From positions 24,458-88,457 of the forward strand of contig NZ_JBNUPE010000007.1 in the NCBI RefSeq assembly GCF_050409585.1: a stretch of 64,000 nt of DNA. The letters run 5' to 3'. The notes below the pieces were generated by a model. The model was not told the origin of the DNA and searched no databases. It saw nothing but the letters and a program-made list of their open reading frames with translations. A program made the position numbers and the translations under genes. The stretch comes from Facklamia sp050409585 (GTDB taxonomy: Bacteria; Bacillota; Bacilli; Lactobacillales; Aerococcaceae). This document shows positions 34,308 to 42,044 of the stretch, piece by piece (the first letter of the stretch is position 1; every line of letters begins with the position of its first letter).

Positions 34308-34574
34308 TCAATCCATATTCAGAAAAACTTTATCTAGTATTTCAATAATTTCATCATTGCTTTTTTCTTCTGCTTTCTCAATATAACTTTCTAAAATTGC
34401 TCCTCTTTCTATTAATCTTTTTGTCCTTTTCTTCCTTTCTTTCTGACTAATCTGTCTTTTGATTTTCTTCTCTTGATTTTTTAATTGCTCAAGTTCTAGT
34501 TCACATTTTCCCTTTTCTTCTAATAAATTTTCTATCTCATCTTTGACTTGATTAAGTCTTTTTGTGTTTAACAC
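34308..34574 (-). CDS. DUF3847-like mobilisation accessory protein
   Basis: An 88-residue charged coiled-coil protein (DEIENLLEEKGKCELELEQL), then a basic KRQISQKERKKRTKRLIERGAILES and an acidic helical end. The arrangement 'K-E-R-K-x-R-T-x-R-L-I-x-R-G-A' is typical of DUF3847 proteins encoded beside relaxases. It may bind oriT, which lies immediately downstream. The start is probably the GTG at 34572-34574, five bases after GGAGG; an upstream TTG has no ribosome site. Confidence 0.65.
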   Translation of the reverse strand: MLNTKRLNQVKDEIENLLEEKGKCELELEQLKNQEKKIKRQISQKERKKRTKRLIERGAILESYIEKAEEKSNDEIIEILDKVFLNMD

Positions 34575-34601
34575 TTTCACCTCCAAATTTTAGGTATAAA
34601 A

Positions 34602-34672
34602 AAAGACAATAGATTTTAATTTGATATGCCCCCTGTCTACTTGACAGGGGGCATATCAAAAACTATCGTCTT
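34602..34672. terminator. Long two-tier palindrome
   Basis: TTTGATATGCCCCCTGTC and its exact complement pair around TACTT (34620-34660, 18-bp stem). An outer AAGACaATAG/CTATcGTCTT pair encloses it. Short A/T runs flank both sides, so it could terminate transcription from either strand. It separates the ABC cargo genes from the mobilisation genes. Confidence 0.6.
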
Positions 34673-34698
34673 ATTCGTGCATATATTAAGTTGTTAAT

Positions 34699-34878
34699 TT
34701 ACTTTTTACTCTTTTTGTTATTGTAATATTTATTTCCGGCAATTATAAGAGGTATTGTAGAACCAATAATACCAATATATCCATAATTGCCTGTTTCGTA
34801 TACAATGTATATTAATACACACATTGATAATAAAAGTACCACATTTGCTATTATTAGCCACATATTCTTTTTATACAT
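34699..34878 (-). CDS. Small membrane protein downstream of the ABC exporter
   Basis: A 59-residue protein with two hydrophobic segments (about 6-26 and 33-48) and a basic tail (NKYYNNKKSKK). The start is the ATG at 34876-34878 after GGAGGTGGCAA; the frame extends five codons further upstream. It is the last gene of the HTH-ATPase-permease set on the same strand. It may be an immunity-like or accessory subunit of the exporter, but no family is recognised. Confidence 0.6.
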   Translation of the reverse strand: MYKKNMWLIIANVVLLLSMCVLIYIVYETGNYGYIGIIGSTIPLIIAGNKYYNNKKSKK

Positions 34879-34939
34879 TTGCCACCTCCACAAATTCTAA
34901 TTTATTTGTTTATCCTTAGTTTTTTTGTTTTTTTTTAAC

Positions 34940-35698
34940 CTAATTCATTCTCTTATTAATTAATTTAGATACAAAATATATTAAGAAAACAATGATTGCA
35001 AAAGATAGATTTGTCATTATTAACATTTTGTAATTTAGAGAATTTCCTAAAACTAAATTTGTATTAAATTTTGTAAATTCTACAAACGGTAACATCTTTT
35101 CTCCAATAAAAGCTAAAGCTTTTGGCAATTGATCTGCTTTTATTCCCATATTCCCAGAAACTATAAAAATAAAGAAATAGATCCCCATACTAATCGCAAA
35201 AGTAGGACCAAATTTTTTAAATATATTTACTATGGAATATGCTAATATAAATTCCACCATTCCTTGAATTATTAAAAGGGCTAACATTACTGGAAACAAT
35301 AAAAAATTATCAATTTGTAGTCCCACTGTAATTGCAAATATAGTATATATAGCAATAGCTACTATTATAAAAACTATTTGTGATACTAATTTACTAATGA
35401 TTGTATCTTTTTTAGATATCCCAAATAACATCATTCTCTTAGGGACTCCTTCTTCATACTCTTTAGAGTAGGTTGCTGCATTTCCAAGAAGTACTCCAGC
35501 TAGTGGTATTACTGTAGAGAATCCTAAAAATATTTCTATTTTCACTTGATTGAAGATTTGGTTTGGAACACTTTCAAGTACAGACAGACATATTAAATAA
35601 TACAAAACACAAGGCATGACTATTGCAAAAGCCCAGTTGAATCCATTTCTAGACAGACTCTTTAATTCATATTTTATTAGATTATTCATTCTTTTCAT
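34940..35698 (-). CDS. ABC-2 type exporter permease
   Basis: A 252-residue membrane protein with six hydrophobic segments and the usual ABC-2 layout: KYELKSLSRNG at the N-terminus, then PCVLYYLICLSV, and a conserved cytoplasmic stretch YSKEYEEGVPKRMMLFGISKKDT. Its ATG overlaps the stop of the ATPase gene by one base (TAATG), so the two are coupled subunits. Substrate unknown; such pairs in mobile elements often export peptides or give bacteriocin/antibiotic resistance. Confidence 0.85.
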   Translation of the reverse strand: MKRMNNLIKYELKSLSRNGFNWAFAIVMPCVLYYLICLSVLESVPNQIFNQVKIEIFLGFSTVIPLAGVLLGNAATYSKEYEEGVPKRMMLFGISKKDTIISKLVSQIVFIIVAIAIYTIFAITVGLQIDNFLLFPVMLALLIIQGMVEFILAYSIVNIFKKFGPTFAISMGIYFFIFIVSGNMGIKADQLPKALAFIGEKMLPFVEFTKFNTNLVLGNSLNYKMLIMTNLSFAIIVFLIYFVSKLINKRMN

Positions 35699-36567
35699 TA
35701 TATCCTCTCTTTATAGTATGCAGCCTTGGCATTTAATGTTAAAACTTCAATATCATTATATTTCACACTAAAAGGTATCTCTTTTTCTATTAATTTTTCA
35801 ATAATAGTTTCTTTTTCACTTTTATTATTGACCCCTAAAACTATTGTGTTTTTTCCTCCTATTAACATTTTATGCCCTTTAGATATTTTTCTAGTTTCTT
35901 CAGCTTCCGGTAAAAGGATTATACATTCACCACAATATTCTTGGAATAGTGACTTTACATCACCTTGGGCAATTACCTTACCTTTATCCAGTAAAATTAT
36001 TTTATTTACTAAATTCTCTAACTCTTCATAGTAGTGAGAAACAAGTAACATTGTTTTATCTGTATCTTTATATAATTCGTTTAGTTTACCTGTCAAATTA
36101 TTTCTCGACTCAAAATCCAAACCTGATGTTACTTCGTCATATATGGTTAATTTTGCATCTTGCATAAGTATTAATATTATTGTTAATTTTTGTTTTTCTC
36201 CACCAGAAAGCTTTTTAAATCTTTTCTTTAGACAGTCTCTGAATTCAAAAAAATCAATTAGCTCTTCTATTTTTTCATTACCTTTGATTTTATCATTTAT
36301 AACGGCTTCGATTATTGTTTTAATATCCACAAATTCGTTGTATCCATTCTGCTGTAAATGGACTGCTATATCTTTATACTCTAAGAGTGTATCTATATTT
36401 CCCTTGTATTTAGTCAACCCCATAATACAGTTAATCAAGGTAGATTTACCTGCTCCATTGCTTCCTATAATTCCAACTTTATCTCCCTCATTTATTTGTA
36501 TTTCTTCTCTTATATCTAGTGCTGTGAAATCTTTATATTTAACTTGTAATTTCTCTATCTTTAACAT
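35698..36567 (-). CDS. ABC transporter ATP-binding protein (exporter type)
   Basis: A 289-residue nucleotide-binding subunit. Walker A is GSNGAGKS (about 35-42), the Q-loop region VHLQQNGY, the signature LSGGEKQKL, Walker B LTIYDEVTSGLD and the H-loop LLVSHYYEE. A C-terminal extension of about 80 residues follows the core. It is translationally coupled to the permease downstream and preceded by a small HTH regulator, typical of self-regulated export modules carried as cargo. Confidence 0.9.
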   Translation of the reverse strand: MLKIEKLQVKYKDFTALDIREEIQINEGDKVGIIGSNGAGKSTLINCIMGLTKYKGNIDTLLEYKDIAVHLQQNGYNEFVDIKTIIEAVINDKIKGNEKIEELIDFFEFRDCLKKRFKKLSGGEKQKLTIILILMQDAKLTIYDEVTSGLDFESRNNLTGKLNELYKDTDKTMLLVSHYYEELENLVNKIILLDKGKVIAQGDVKSLFQEYCGECIILLPEAEETRKISKGHKMLIGGKNTIVLGVNNKSEKETIIEKLIEKEIPFSVKYNDIEVLTLNAKAAYYKERI

Positions 36568-36588
36568 GTTCCAACTCCCAATTGTTTT

Positions 36589-36801
36589 TTACTCATTTAC
36601 TTCCTCCTTAAATTCAATTACTTCATTAGGAGAAAGTTTCATCTTCCTACATATCTGTTCTAAGTTTCTCATGGATATGTAGTCATTTTTCCCTAACTTT
36701 GCTAATAAATTTCCTGATATCCCTACATATTCTTGAAATTCAACTTTTCCCATTTCTCTTTTGGCTAGTTCTATCCATAAAGGTCTATAAGATACTCCCA
36801 T
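36589..36801 (-). CDS. Small HTH (XRE-like) regulator of the ABC module
   Basis: A 70-residue helix-turn-helix protein (MGVSYRPLWIELAKREMGKV, then GISGNLLAKLGKNDYISMRNLEQICRKM), matching the short Cro/CI-type 'HTH_26' proteins. It lies 21 bases upstream of the ATPase gene and probably controls the transporter operon. GGAGAGATAAA precedes the ATG. Confidence 0.85.
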   Translation of the reverse strand: MGVSYRPLWIELAKREMGKVEFQEYVGISGNLLAKLGKNDYISMRNLEQICRKMKLSPNEVIEFKEEVNE

Positions 36802-36919
36802 TTTATCTCTCCTTTTTTTATCTGATTTAATATATATTCATTTTCATTATTATTTTAGACACTATGTCTATTATATCATTTATCTTGCCCTTTTGAAACA
36901 CTAGCTTGTCTTTCTAATA

Positions 36920-36958
36920 TAAAAAAAGCACCCTTGATTGTTAGATCAAAAGTGCTTT
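36920..36958 (-). terminator. Terminator after the element-extended rlmD
   Basis: AGCAC(T/C)TTTGAT and ATCAAGGGTGCT pair on the minus strand, followed by TTTTTTTATATT. It is inside the element, so the element supplies both a new 3' end and a terminator for rlmD. Confidence 0.7.
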
Positions 36959-36972
36959 CTAATATCCTTACA

Positions 36973-38613
36973 TTAAATCATTTTAAAATACTCTAAAGCT
37001 TCCCTTATCGCTTCTTCCTTCTCAGGTGGACAATTAGGAACTATAGGATTTTCTTTCTTTGAGACGTTATAGTTTTTACCAACTTCAAGTCCGCATTTTT
37101 TCTTTACTTGTGATATATATAGATTAGATACTTTCATGTTGTGTTTCTTTAAAACATAATTTTTAATTTCTTCATAGGTCGCCTTACTTTCAGAAGCCGT
37201 TACATCTAACTCATCCATATCTAATTTTACTTTAATATGTTGGTTGACATCTAGTTTGGACAATAACGCCACCGTCTCCACATGATTAGTGAATGGGAAA
37301 AGATCAACCGGTTGAATACTTTTGACTTGATAGCCCGCTTGAGCAAGTAGTTGACAATCACGCGCTTGGGTAGCTGGATTACAAGAAACATAGACAATCT
37401 TAGCTGGATCTTGTTCCACTAAGCTTTCAATAAACTGAGGATCCAATCCCTTGCGCGGTGGATCCACTGTCACCACATCAAAACGAATGGCTTCTTGATT
37501 CCATCTTGCTAGCCAATCTTCTGCTAAACCCGCTTCAAAATGCACATTATCTATCTGATTGATTTCGGCATTTTTCTCAGCCATTTCGACGGCTTCAACC
37601 ACTACTTCCATGGCATAGACCGCTTGAGCATGTTTGGCAAGCGCTAAGGATAAGGTGCCTATGCCACAATAAGCGTCCAATACAGTCTCACTGCCATCTA
37701 GTTCTGCTGCTGCAATAGCCAGCTGATATAAACGCTCAGCTTGAGGAGTATTAATTTGATAGAAAGATTGTGGTGATATTCGGAAAGTCATCTCTAACAT
37801 CTGATCTTCAAAATACTCTTTTCCCCATAAACAATAAGTCTCTTTTCCCATAATAACATTTGTTTTGGCGGGATTAATATTTTGAATAATTGATACCAGC
37901 TGAGGAATTTTTTTAATCATCTCTTGCATTAATTCTTCAAGTTGAGGAATTTTTTTAGCTTTAGAAACTAAAATGACCATTAATTGACCACTATAATGGC
38001 CTTTTCTTACAATTAAATGACGCATGCAGCCTTTGTGAGCTTGCTCATCATAAGCCGGAATGTGGTACTTTCTTAAAAGGTCCCGAACCATTAGAATCGC
38101 TTGATCAATAGCGGGATCTTGAATATGGTAGTCTTCAACTGGAATGAGGTCGTGACTATTTTTTCGAAAGAATCCCGTTTCTAACTTACTTTTAACCATC
38201 CGAACTGGAATTTGAGCCTTATTACGGTATCCCCATGGATCATCCATACCCATAGTCGGTTGAATGGTCAATTCTTTAAAATGCCCAATACGTTCAAAAG
38301 CATCTCTCACAACCTTTTCTTTAAATGCTAACTGTGCCTCGTAAGACAAGTGTTGTAAGGTCATCGTTCCCGTTTGACGCCCGATATCATCGGTTATGGC
38401 TACTCGGTCAGGACTTTTATTTACGACTTTTTCTAACTTTCCAAAGCCATATTTTTTTCCGATTTTTATGACTTTAAATTCAATGTCTTCTTGCGGTAAG
38501 GCTCCTTCAATAAAGAATGGAAAGCCCTCAATTTTAGCGACACCCAACCCTTCATGAGTTAAATCTTCTACTCTTGCTTGTAAGAGTTGGTTTTTTTCAA
38601 AATTATTTGCCAT
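36973..38613 (-). CDS. rlmD: 23S rRNA (uracil-C5)-methyltransferase with element-encoded tail
   Basis: A 546-residue protein with an N-terminal TRAM RNA-binding domain (QARVEDLTHEGLGVAKIEG) and the SAM-dependent methyltransferase domain with DAYCGIGTLSLALAK, VTVDPPRKGLD and the catalytic Cys in YVSCNPATQ (C411). The native protein would end 13 residues after H444 (HVETVALLTKLNK, now found at the integrase end), giving 456 residues. Instead, the element adds 90 residues containing YEEIKNYVLKKHNMKVS and VKKKCGLEVGKNYN. The catalytic part is complete, so activity is probably kept. Confidence 0.93.
   Translation of the reverse strand: MANNFEKNQLLQARVEDLTHEGLGVAKIEGFPFFIEGALPQEDIEFKVIKIGKKYGFGKLEKVVNKSPDRVAITDDIGRQTGTMTLQHLSYEAQLAFKEKVVRDAFERIGHFKELTIQPTMGMDDPWGYRNKAQIPVRMVKSKLETGFFRKNSHDLIPVEDYHIQDPAIDQAILMVRDLLRKYHIPAYDEQAHKGCMRHLIVRKGHYSGQLMVILVSKAKKIPQLEELMQEMIKKIPQLVSIIQNINPAKTNVIMGKETYCLWGKEYFEDQMLEMTFRISPQSFYQINTPQAERLYQLAIAAAELDGSETVLDAYCGIGTLSLALAKHAQAVYAMEVVVEAVEMAEKNAEINQIDNVHFEAGLAEDWLARWNQEAIRFDVVTVDPPRKGLDPQFIESLVEQDPAKIVYVSCNPATQARDCQLLAQAGYQVKSIQPVDLFPFTNHVETVALLSKLDVNQHIKVKLDMDELDVTASESKATYEEIKNYVLKKHNMKVSNLYISQVKKKCGLEVGKNYNVSKKENPIVPNCPPEKEEAIREALEYFKMI
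37268..37288. other. Attachment site, rlmD end
   Basis: It contains the GAGACGGT core (37271-37278 on the plus strand as ACCGTCTC), shared with 26281-26288, within codons for HVETVALL of rlmD. Confidence 0.7.
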
Positions 38614-38689
38614 GTATTGCTCCTCTGTTATTTACCTTAGGTCTTGGTTAAAAAGTTTGGGTCTTGAAGTGAAAGGACTAAATAGAGGA

Positions 38690-39487
38690 TTAACTCTCTT
38701 TTAACTTAGCAATTTCTAACTCCAATTGTTTTATTTTTTGCTTAAATTGACTTCGTCTCTGCATCAGACTTTGTCGCATTTTCTCGCCTAATTCATCATT
38801 TAGAACGTAATCGCGAATGAGATAGGGAAAATCAGATCGTCTTAAGGCCAATTGATTCCTCTTTTCATATAAAGAGACTAACAAGGCATTCCTCACATCG
38901 ACTAGTTGGCTTAATTTTAATGGAGACGCTTGAGCATAATCTTCATTTAAATGATCTAAAATCAATTGAAGAATCTCTTTATTATCTCTTTTATAGGCAG
39001 TCAAGGCTTTTTGATAAAGTGACTCTTGGTGTTTTGTTTGTAAAGGATATAGAAGAGGATGGACATTAGAAACTATTTGACGGTACATTCCCCGCATCAA
39101 GCGCGCCTCTTCTTCTGTTAAAGTATCTTCGTAGATAGAGTGTTCTGCTGATTGTATCTTTTCTTCCGTTTCAATAATTAACTGCTGATAAACAGATAAA
39201 TCTTTTTCTAACTGTTGCAGTTTTAGCTTTTGATTCTTTTCCTTATAAAGACGTATTATTCTATACTTTCTTTCTAAGAAGACAGCTTGAAAATGAGCTT
39301 TTAATAAATTGAGCCATTCTTTCCCAAAATTTAAATAAAAGTGCTTTTCTAAATAAAAACAATCCTTATAAATTAATTCATCATACTCAAATACAGCTTG
39401 CGATAAATCCACTTGCAACCTCTCAATTTCTTTTTCAAGTAACGAGCGTCCAGGCAGTAAGAAAATTTGACCAAAATGTCCTGTCAT
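38690..39487 (-). CDS. Coiled-coil protein with a degenerate J-domain-like segment
   Basis: A 265-residue soluble protein rich in Leu, Lys, Glu and Gln. The segment MRGMYRQIVSNVHPLLYPLQ, followed by YQKALTAYKRDNKEILQLI, resembles J-domain-like hypothetical proteins, but the HPD tripeptide is replaced by HPL. Coiled coils are likely at about 90-130 and 235-265. The start is probably the ATG at 39485-39487 after GAGGGGG; an ATG 11 codons upstream has no ribosome site. It follows rlmD's original upstream neighbourhood. Function unknown. Confidence 0.6.
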   Translation of the reverse strand: MTGHFGQIFLLPGRSLLEKEIERLQVDLSQAVFEYDELIYKDCFYLEKHFYLNFGKEWLNLLKAHFQAVFLERKYRIIRLYKEKNQKLKLQQLEKDLSVYQQLIIETEEKIQSAEHSIYEDTLTEEEARLMRGMYRQIVSNVHPLLYPLQTKHQESLYQKALTAYKRDNKEILQLILDHLNEDYAQASPLKLSQLVDVRNALLVSLYEKRNQLALRRSDFPYLIRDYVLNDELGEKMRQSLMQRRSQFKQKIKQLELEIAKLKES

Positions 39488-39674
39488 TAAAAAGCCCCCT
39501 CTCAAAGTCGCTTTGCTCATCTATTGGATTATACATCAAATCATTGGTAAAGACTAAATTGCTTTAACAAGACTTAGTAAAACTTGTTAAAATAGGGCCT
39601 GTTCGATAAAATAAGTATTACATTCATTAAAAATAAGTTTTTTAAGATTTTTAAAAGAGAAAGTAGGTAAGTAG

Positions 39675-40688
39675 ATGCGCGTTTTACTTTATTCAGGCAA
39701 TCTCGAGCAAATCAAACGCTCAGGCTTAGGCAAAGCCATTCATCATCAGCAAAAAGCATTGGAATATATGGGAATCGATTATACCATGAATCCCAAGGAC
39801 TCTTTTGACCTATTACATATTAATACCTACTTCCCTAAATCCTATCTTTTAGCAGCCAAATGTCGCCGCAAGAATATTCCAGTCATTTATCATGCCCACT
39901 CGACTAAAGAGGACTTTGAGAACTCCTTCCGTTTCTCAAATTTTCTAGCACCTAGTTTTAAACAATGGCTGCTAACTTGTTACCGTTTGGGTGATATTCT
40001 CATCACCCCTACTCCATATTCTAAGAGCCTGCTTGAAAATTACGGTCTCGATCAACCGATTTATTCTGTTTCTAACGGGATAGACCTATCTAGATTTCAA
40101 CCTCTAGACACTGAGAAACTTAAGAAAGTTTTCCGTCAAAAGTACGACTATCAGCCTGATGATTTTGTTGTAATGGGGATTGGACTATACTTAAAACGCA
40201 AAGGGATTCTTGACTTTGTTGAATTAGCCAAACGGATGCCTCACATTCAATTTATTTGGTTTGGCTATCTTGACTTGCGCTATGTACCGGATGAAATAAA
40301 AAAGGCTGTCACTACGAAATTACCTAACTTAAAATTTGCTGGTTATGTACCTAATGAAGATATACGGGCCGGTTTGTTAGCGAGCAATCTTTATATTTTC
40401 CCGACTTTTGAAGAAACTGAAGGTATTCCTGCAATTGAAGCTTGCGCCATGAAAACAGATTTTATTGTGCGTGATATCCCTGTATTTGATGGTTGGCTGG
40501 AAGACGGTGTGAATGTTCATAAAGCTATAGACCTTAAAGCCTTTCAAGAAAAAATTCAACTAGCCTATGAAGGCAAACTCCCTTCATTAGTAGAAAAAGC
40601 CTATGAAATTGCCATCGAACGCGACCTTCCTCAAATTGGTCGACAGCTATTTTCAATTTATCAAGAAGCTCTGAAAATGAAGGTATAA
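39675..40688 (+). CDS. Glycosyltransferase family 4, glycolipid type (CpoA/LafB-like)
   Basis: A 337-residue GT-B fold enzyme. The N-terminus MRVLLYSGNLEQIKRSGLGKAI, split from HLLHINTY-like DLLHINTYFPKSYLL and IYHAHSTKEDF, follows the pneumococcal CpoA pattern. The C-terminal donor site has GIGLYLKRKGI and the EX7E motif in FEETEGIPAIEAC. Relatives add a second sugar to glucosyl-diacylglycerol, the membrane anchor of lipoteichoic acid. The first-step partner gene, often adjacent in other genera, is not in this window. The enzyme is monocistronic with a strong terminator. Confidence 0.8.
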   Translation: MRVLLYSGNLEQIKRSGLGKAIHHQQKALEYMGIDYTMNPKDSFDLLHINTYFPKSYLLAAKCRRKNIPVIYHAHSTKEDFENSFRFSNFLAPSFKQWLLTCYRLGDILITPTPYSKSLLENYGLDQPIYSVSNGIDLSRFQPLDTEKLKKVFRQKYDYQPDDFVVMGIGLYLKRKGILDFVELAKRMPHIQFIWFGYLDLRYVPDEIKKAVTTKLPNLKFAGYVPNEDIRAGLLASNLYIFPTFEETEGIPAIEACAMKTDFIVRDIPVFDGWLEDGVNVHKAIDLKAFQEKIQLAYEGKLPSLVEKAYEIAIERDLPQIGRQLFSIYQEALKMKV

Positions 40689-40694
40689 TAATAA

Positions 40695-40733
40695 ACCCCA
40701 CCGTTGATTAAACCATTGGTGGGGAATTTTTGT
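40695..40733. terminator. Bidirectional terminator
   Basis: CCCCACC and GGTGGGG pair across a 15-base region with a T-run on the plus strand and AAT-rich sequence on the other. It separates the glycosyltransferase from the convergent small gene and overlaps that gene's 3' end. Confidence 0.7.
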
Positions 40734-41064
40734 CTATATTTTCAAATTTGATTAAAAACTTATCCAGTTGATCTTTATCTCTTGCTTTTTGCGCTTGAGA
40801 AATATTAGAAGGATTAAGATAGAAACGAAAAACTTCTTGATCCTCAGCATTTTTAATTTGAATAGCCTCGCCTTCATCAGGATTATCCTTTATACGAGAA
40901 ACCTGAGGATATTTTGCTCGCCAATATTCAATGGCTTCTTCGGCTACTGCTTGTCTTAAAACTTTATACATTTCTGCTTGATGAGCCGGAATTAAGAAAG
41001 CGTCAATTTGAGCCATCTCGTCCATTCTGTTCTTGATGTTTTTCTTTTGCGTTCTCTTTACCAT
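40708..41064 (-). CDS. Conserved small protein of unknown function
   Basis: A 118-residue charged protein with a basic start (VKRTQKKNIKNRMDE), a middle DAFLIPAHQAEMYKVLRQAVAEEA and a C-terminus with PSNISQAQKARDKDQLDKF. No membrane segment or known motif is seen. It is 12 bases downstream of the HAD phosphatase gene and may be co-transcribed with it. The ribosome site (TAGGTTGA) is weak. I do not recognise the family. Confidence 0.55.
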   Translation of the reverse strand: MVKRTQKKNIKNRMDEMAQIDAFLIPAHQAEMYKVLRQAVAEEAIEYWRAKYPQVSRIKDNPDEGEAIQIKNAEDQEVFRFYLNPSNISQAQKARDKDQLDKFLIKFENIDKNSPPMV

Positions 41065-41076
41065 TTAATCAACCTA

Positions 41077-41925
41077 CTATTCTTTAATTGTACGGTATTT
41101 TTCTAAAAAGTCTAATTCAAATGATTGTATATAATCTTCTAGCACACAAATAACTGATTGGTCATTATTATTTCCGATTTTATAGCGACATTGCATAGCC
41201 AAGTCTTTATCGGCATTATCCATTGCTATACTGTAGTGGACTTGAGCCATCATGCTTTCATCATTCAAAGAATCACCAAAGGCCATCGATTCCTCAGCTT
41301 TAATATTGTATTTGTTTTGTAAATAAAGCAAGGCGCTGCCTTTACCACCCTCTTTATTATATACATCTACCCATCCATCTCCTGAAGTAACTGCAGTAAC
41401 TTCTTGATAACGCTCGTTGATTATACGAGCTAAGACTTTATTGCGGTCAAGCGTATCTTGTGTCGCAATCGCAATTTTTGTTACAACAGAATCTTCAGGC
41501 AGTTCAGAAAATTGAGGAATGTAGTTTACATCTTTAGCGTAGCGTGAAATGAAATCAAATAATGGTCCCTTAGTGTCTCTAAAATAAGCCGCATCGCCTA
41601 ATCCTAAAACGGGAGAATAGGCTTGAAATTCATCTAAAAAGTCGATAATTTGGGTAAAACCTTCATATGGAATGCCAATCTTCTTTAAGGTCTGATCATT
41701 CTTGACAATGTAATTACCATTATCACAAGCAAAATATAAGTCCGGCCAGACAGACTCTTCAAAGTAATCTGCAATTTTCTGATAAGAATTACCAGTAGCA
41801 ATTGCCACGATCACTCCTGCTTCTCTTAACCGTTTCAGAACGCGGTTAAAGCGATCCCGATCATAAGTCTTGTCAGTCCTGAGGAGTGTTTCATCAAGGT
41901 CAATAGTGATGAGTTTTAATGTCAT
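41077..41925 (-). CDS. HAD hydrolase, Cof-type phosphatase
   Basis: A 282-residue phosphatase of the Cof/type IIB HAD family. Motif I is TIDLDETLL with nucleophile D9 and D11, motif II is IATGNS, motif III is the Lys in GGKGSALL and motif IV is FGDSLNDESMM. A C2 cap domain lies between. Relatives dephosphorylate sugar phosphates, FMN or PLP, and the substrate here is unknown. AAAGGAG precedes the ATG. Confidence 0.9.
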   Translation of the reverse strand: MTLKLITIDLDETLLRTDKTYDRDRFNRVLKRLREAGVIVAIATGNSYQKIADYFEESVWPDLYFACDNGNYIVKNDQTLKKIGIPYEGFTQIIDFLDEFQAYSPVLGLGDAAYFRDTKGPLFDFISRYAKDVNYIPQFSELPEDSVVTKIAIATQDTLDRNKVLARIINERYQEVTAVTSGDGWVDVYNKEGGKGSALLYLQNKYNIKAEESMAFGDSLNDESMMAQVHYSIAMDNADKDLAMQCRYKIGNNNDQSVICVLEDYIQSFELDFLEKYRTIKE

Positions 41926-42044
41926 AGAAATTAATGCTCCTTTTTAATTATTGCTAGAATAAAGTGTTAAACATTTATCATATTGCATCCCTACTGATTA
42001 TAACATTTTTTTAAGAATCATCATCCTTTATTAATCGCTAAAGT

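Larger units (their letters stand above)
26282..37277. mobile_element. Integrative mobilizable element in rlmD (about 11 kb)
   Basis: The element is bounded by the GAGACGGT sites within the integrase 3' end and within rlmD. It encodes a serine recombinase, a small protein, a DnaC-like loader, a replisome-organiser-like protein, a MobQ relaxase, a relaxosome-type DUF3847 protein, a probable oriT, an XRE/membrane-protein pair and an ABC exporter. No type IV secretion genes are present, so it would need a helper conjugative element. All genes run on the minus strand. Serine-recombinase elements using rlmD/rumA are known in streptococci. Confidence 0.88.

Noticed and set aside
36973..38613. Frameshift or read-through explaining the long RlmD C-terminus
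   Set aside because: The native C-terminus is found at the far end of the mobile element, so the extension is explained by integration.
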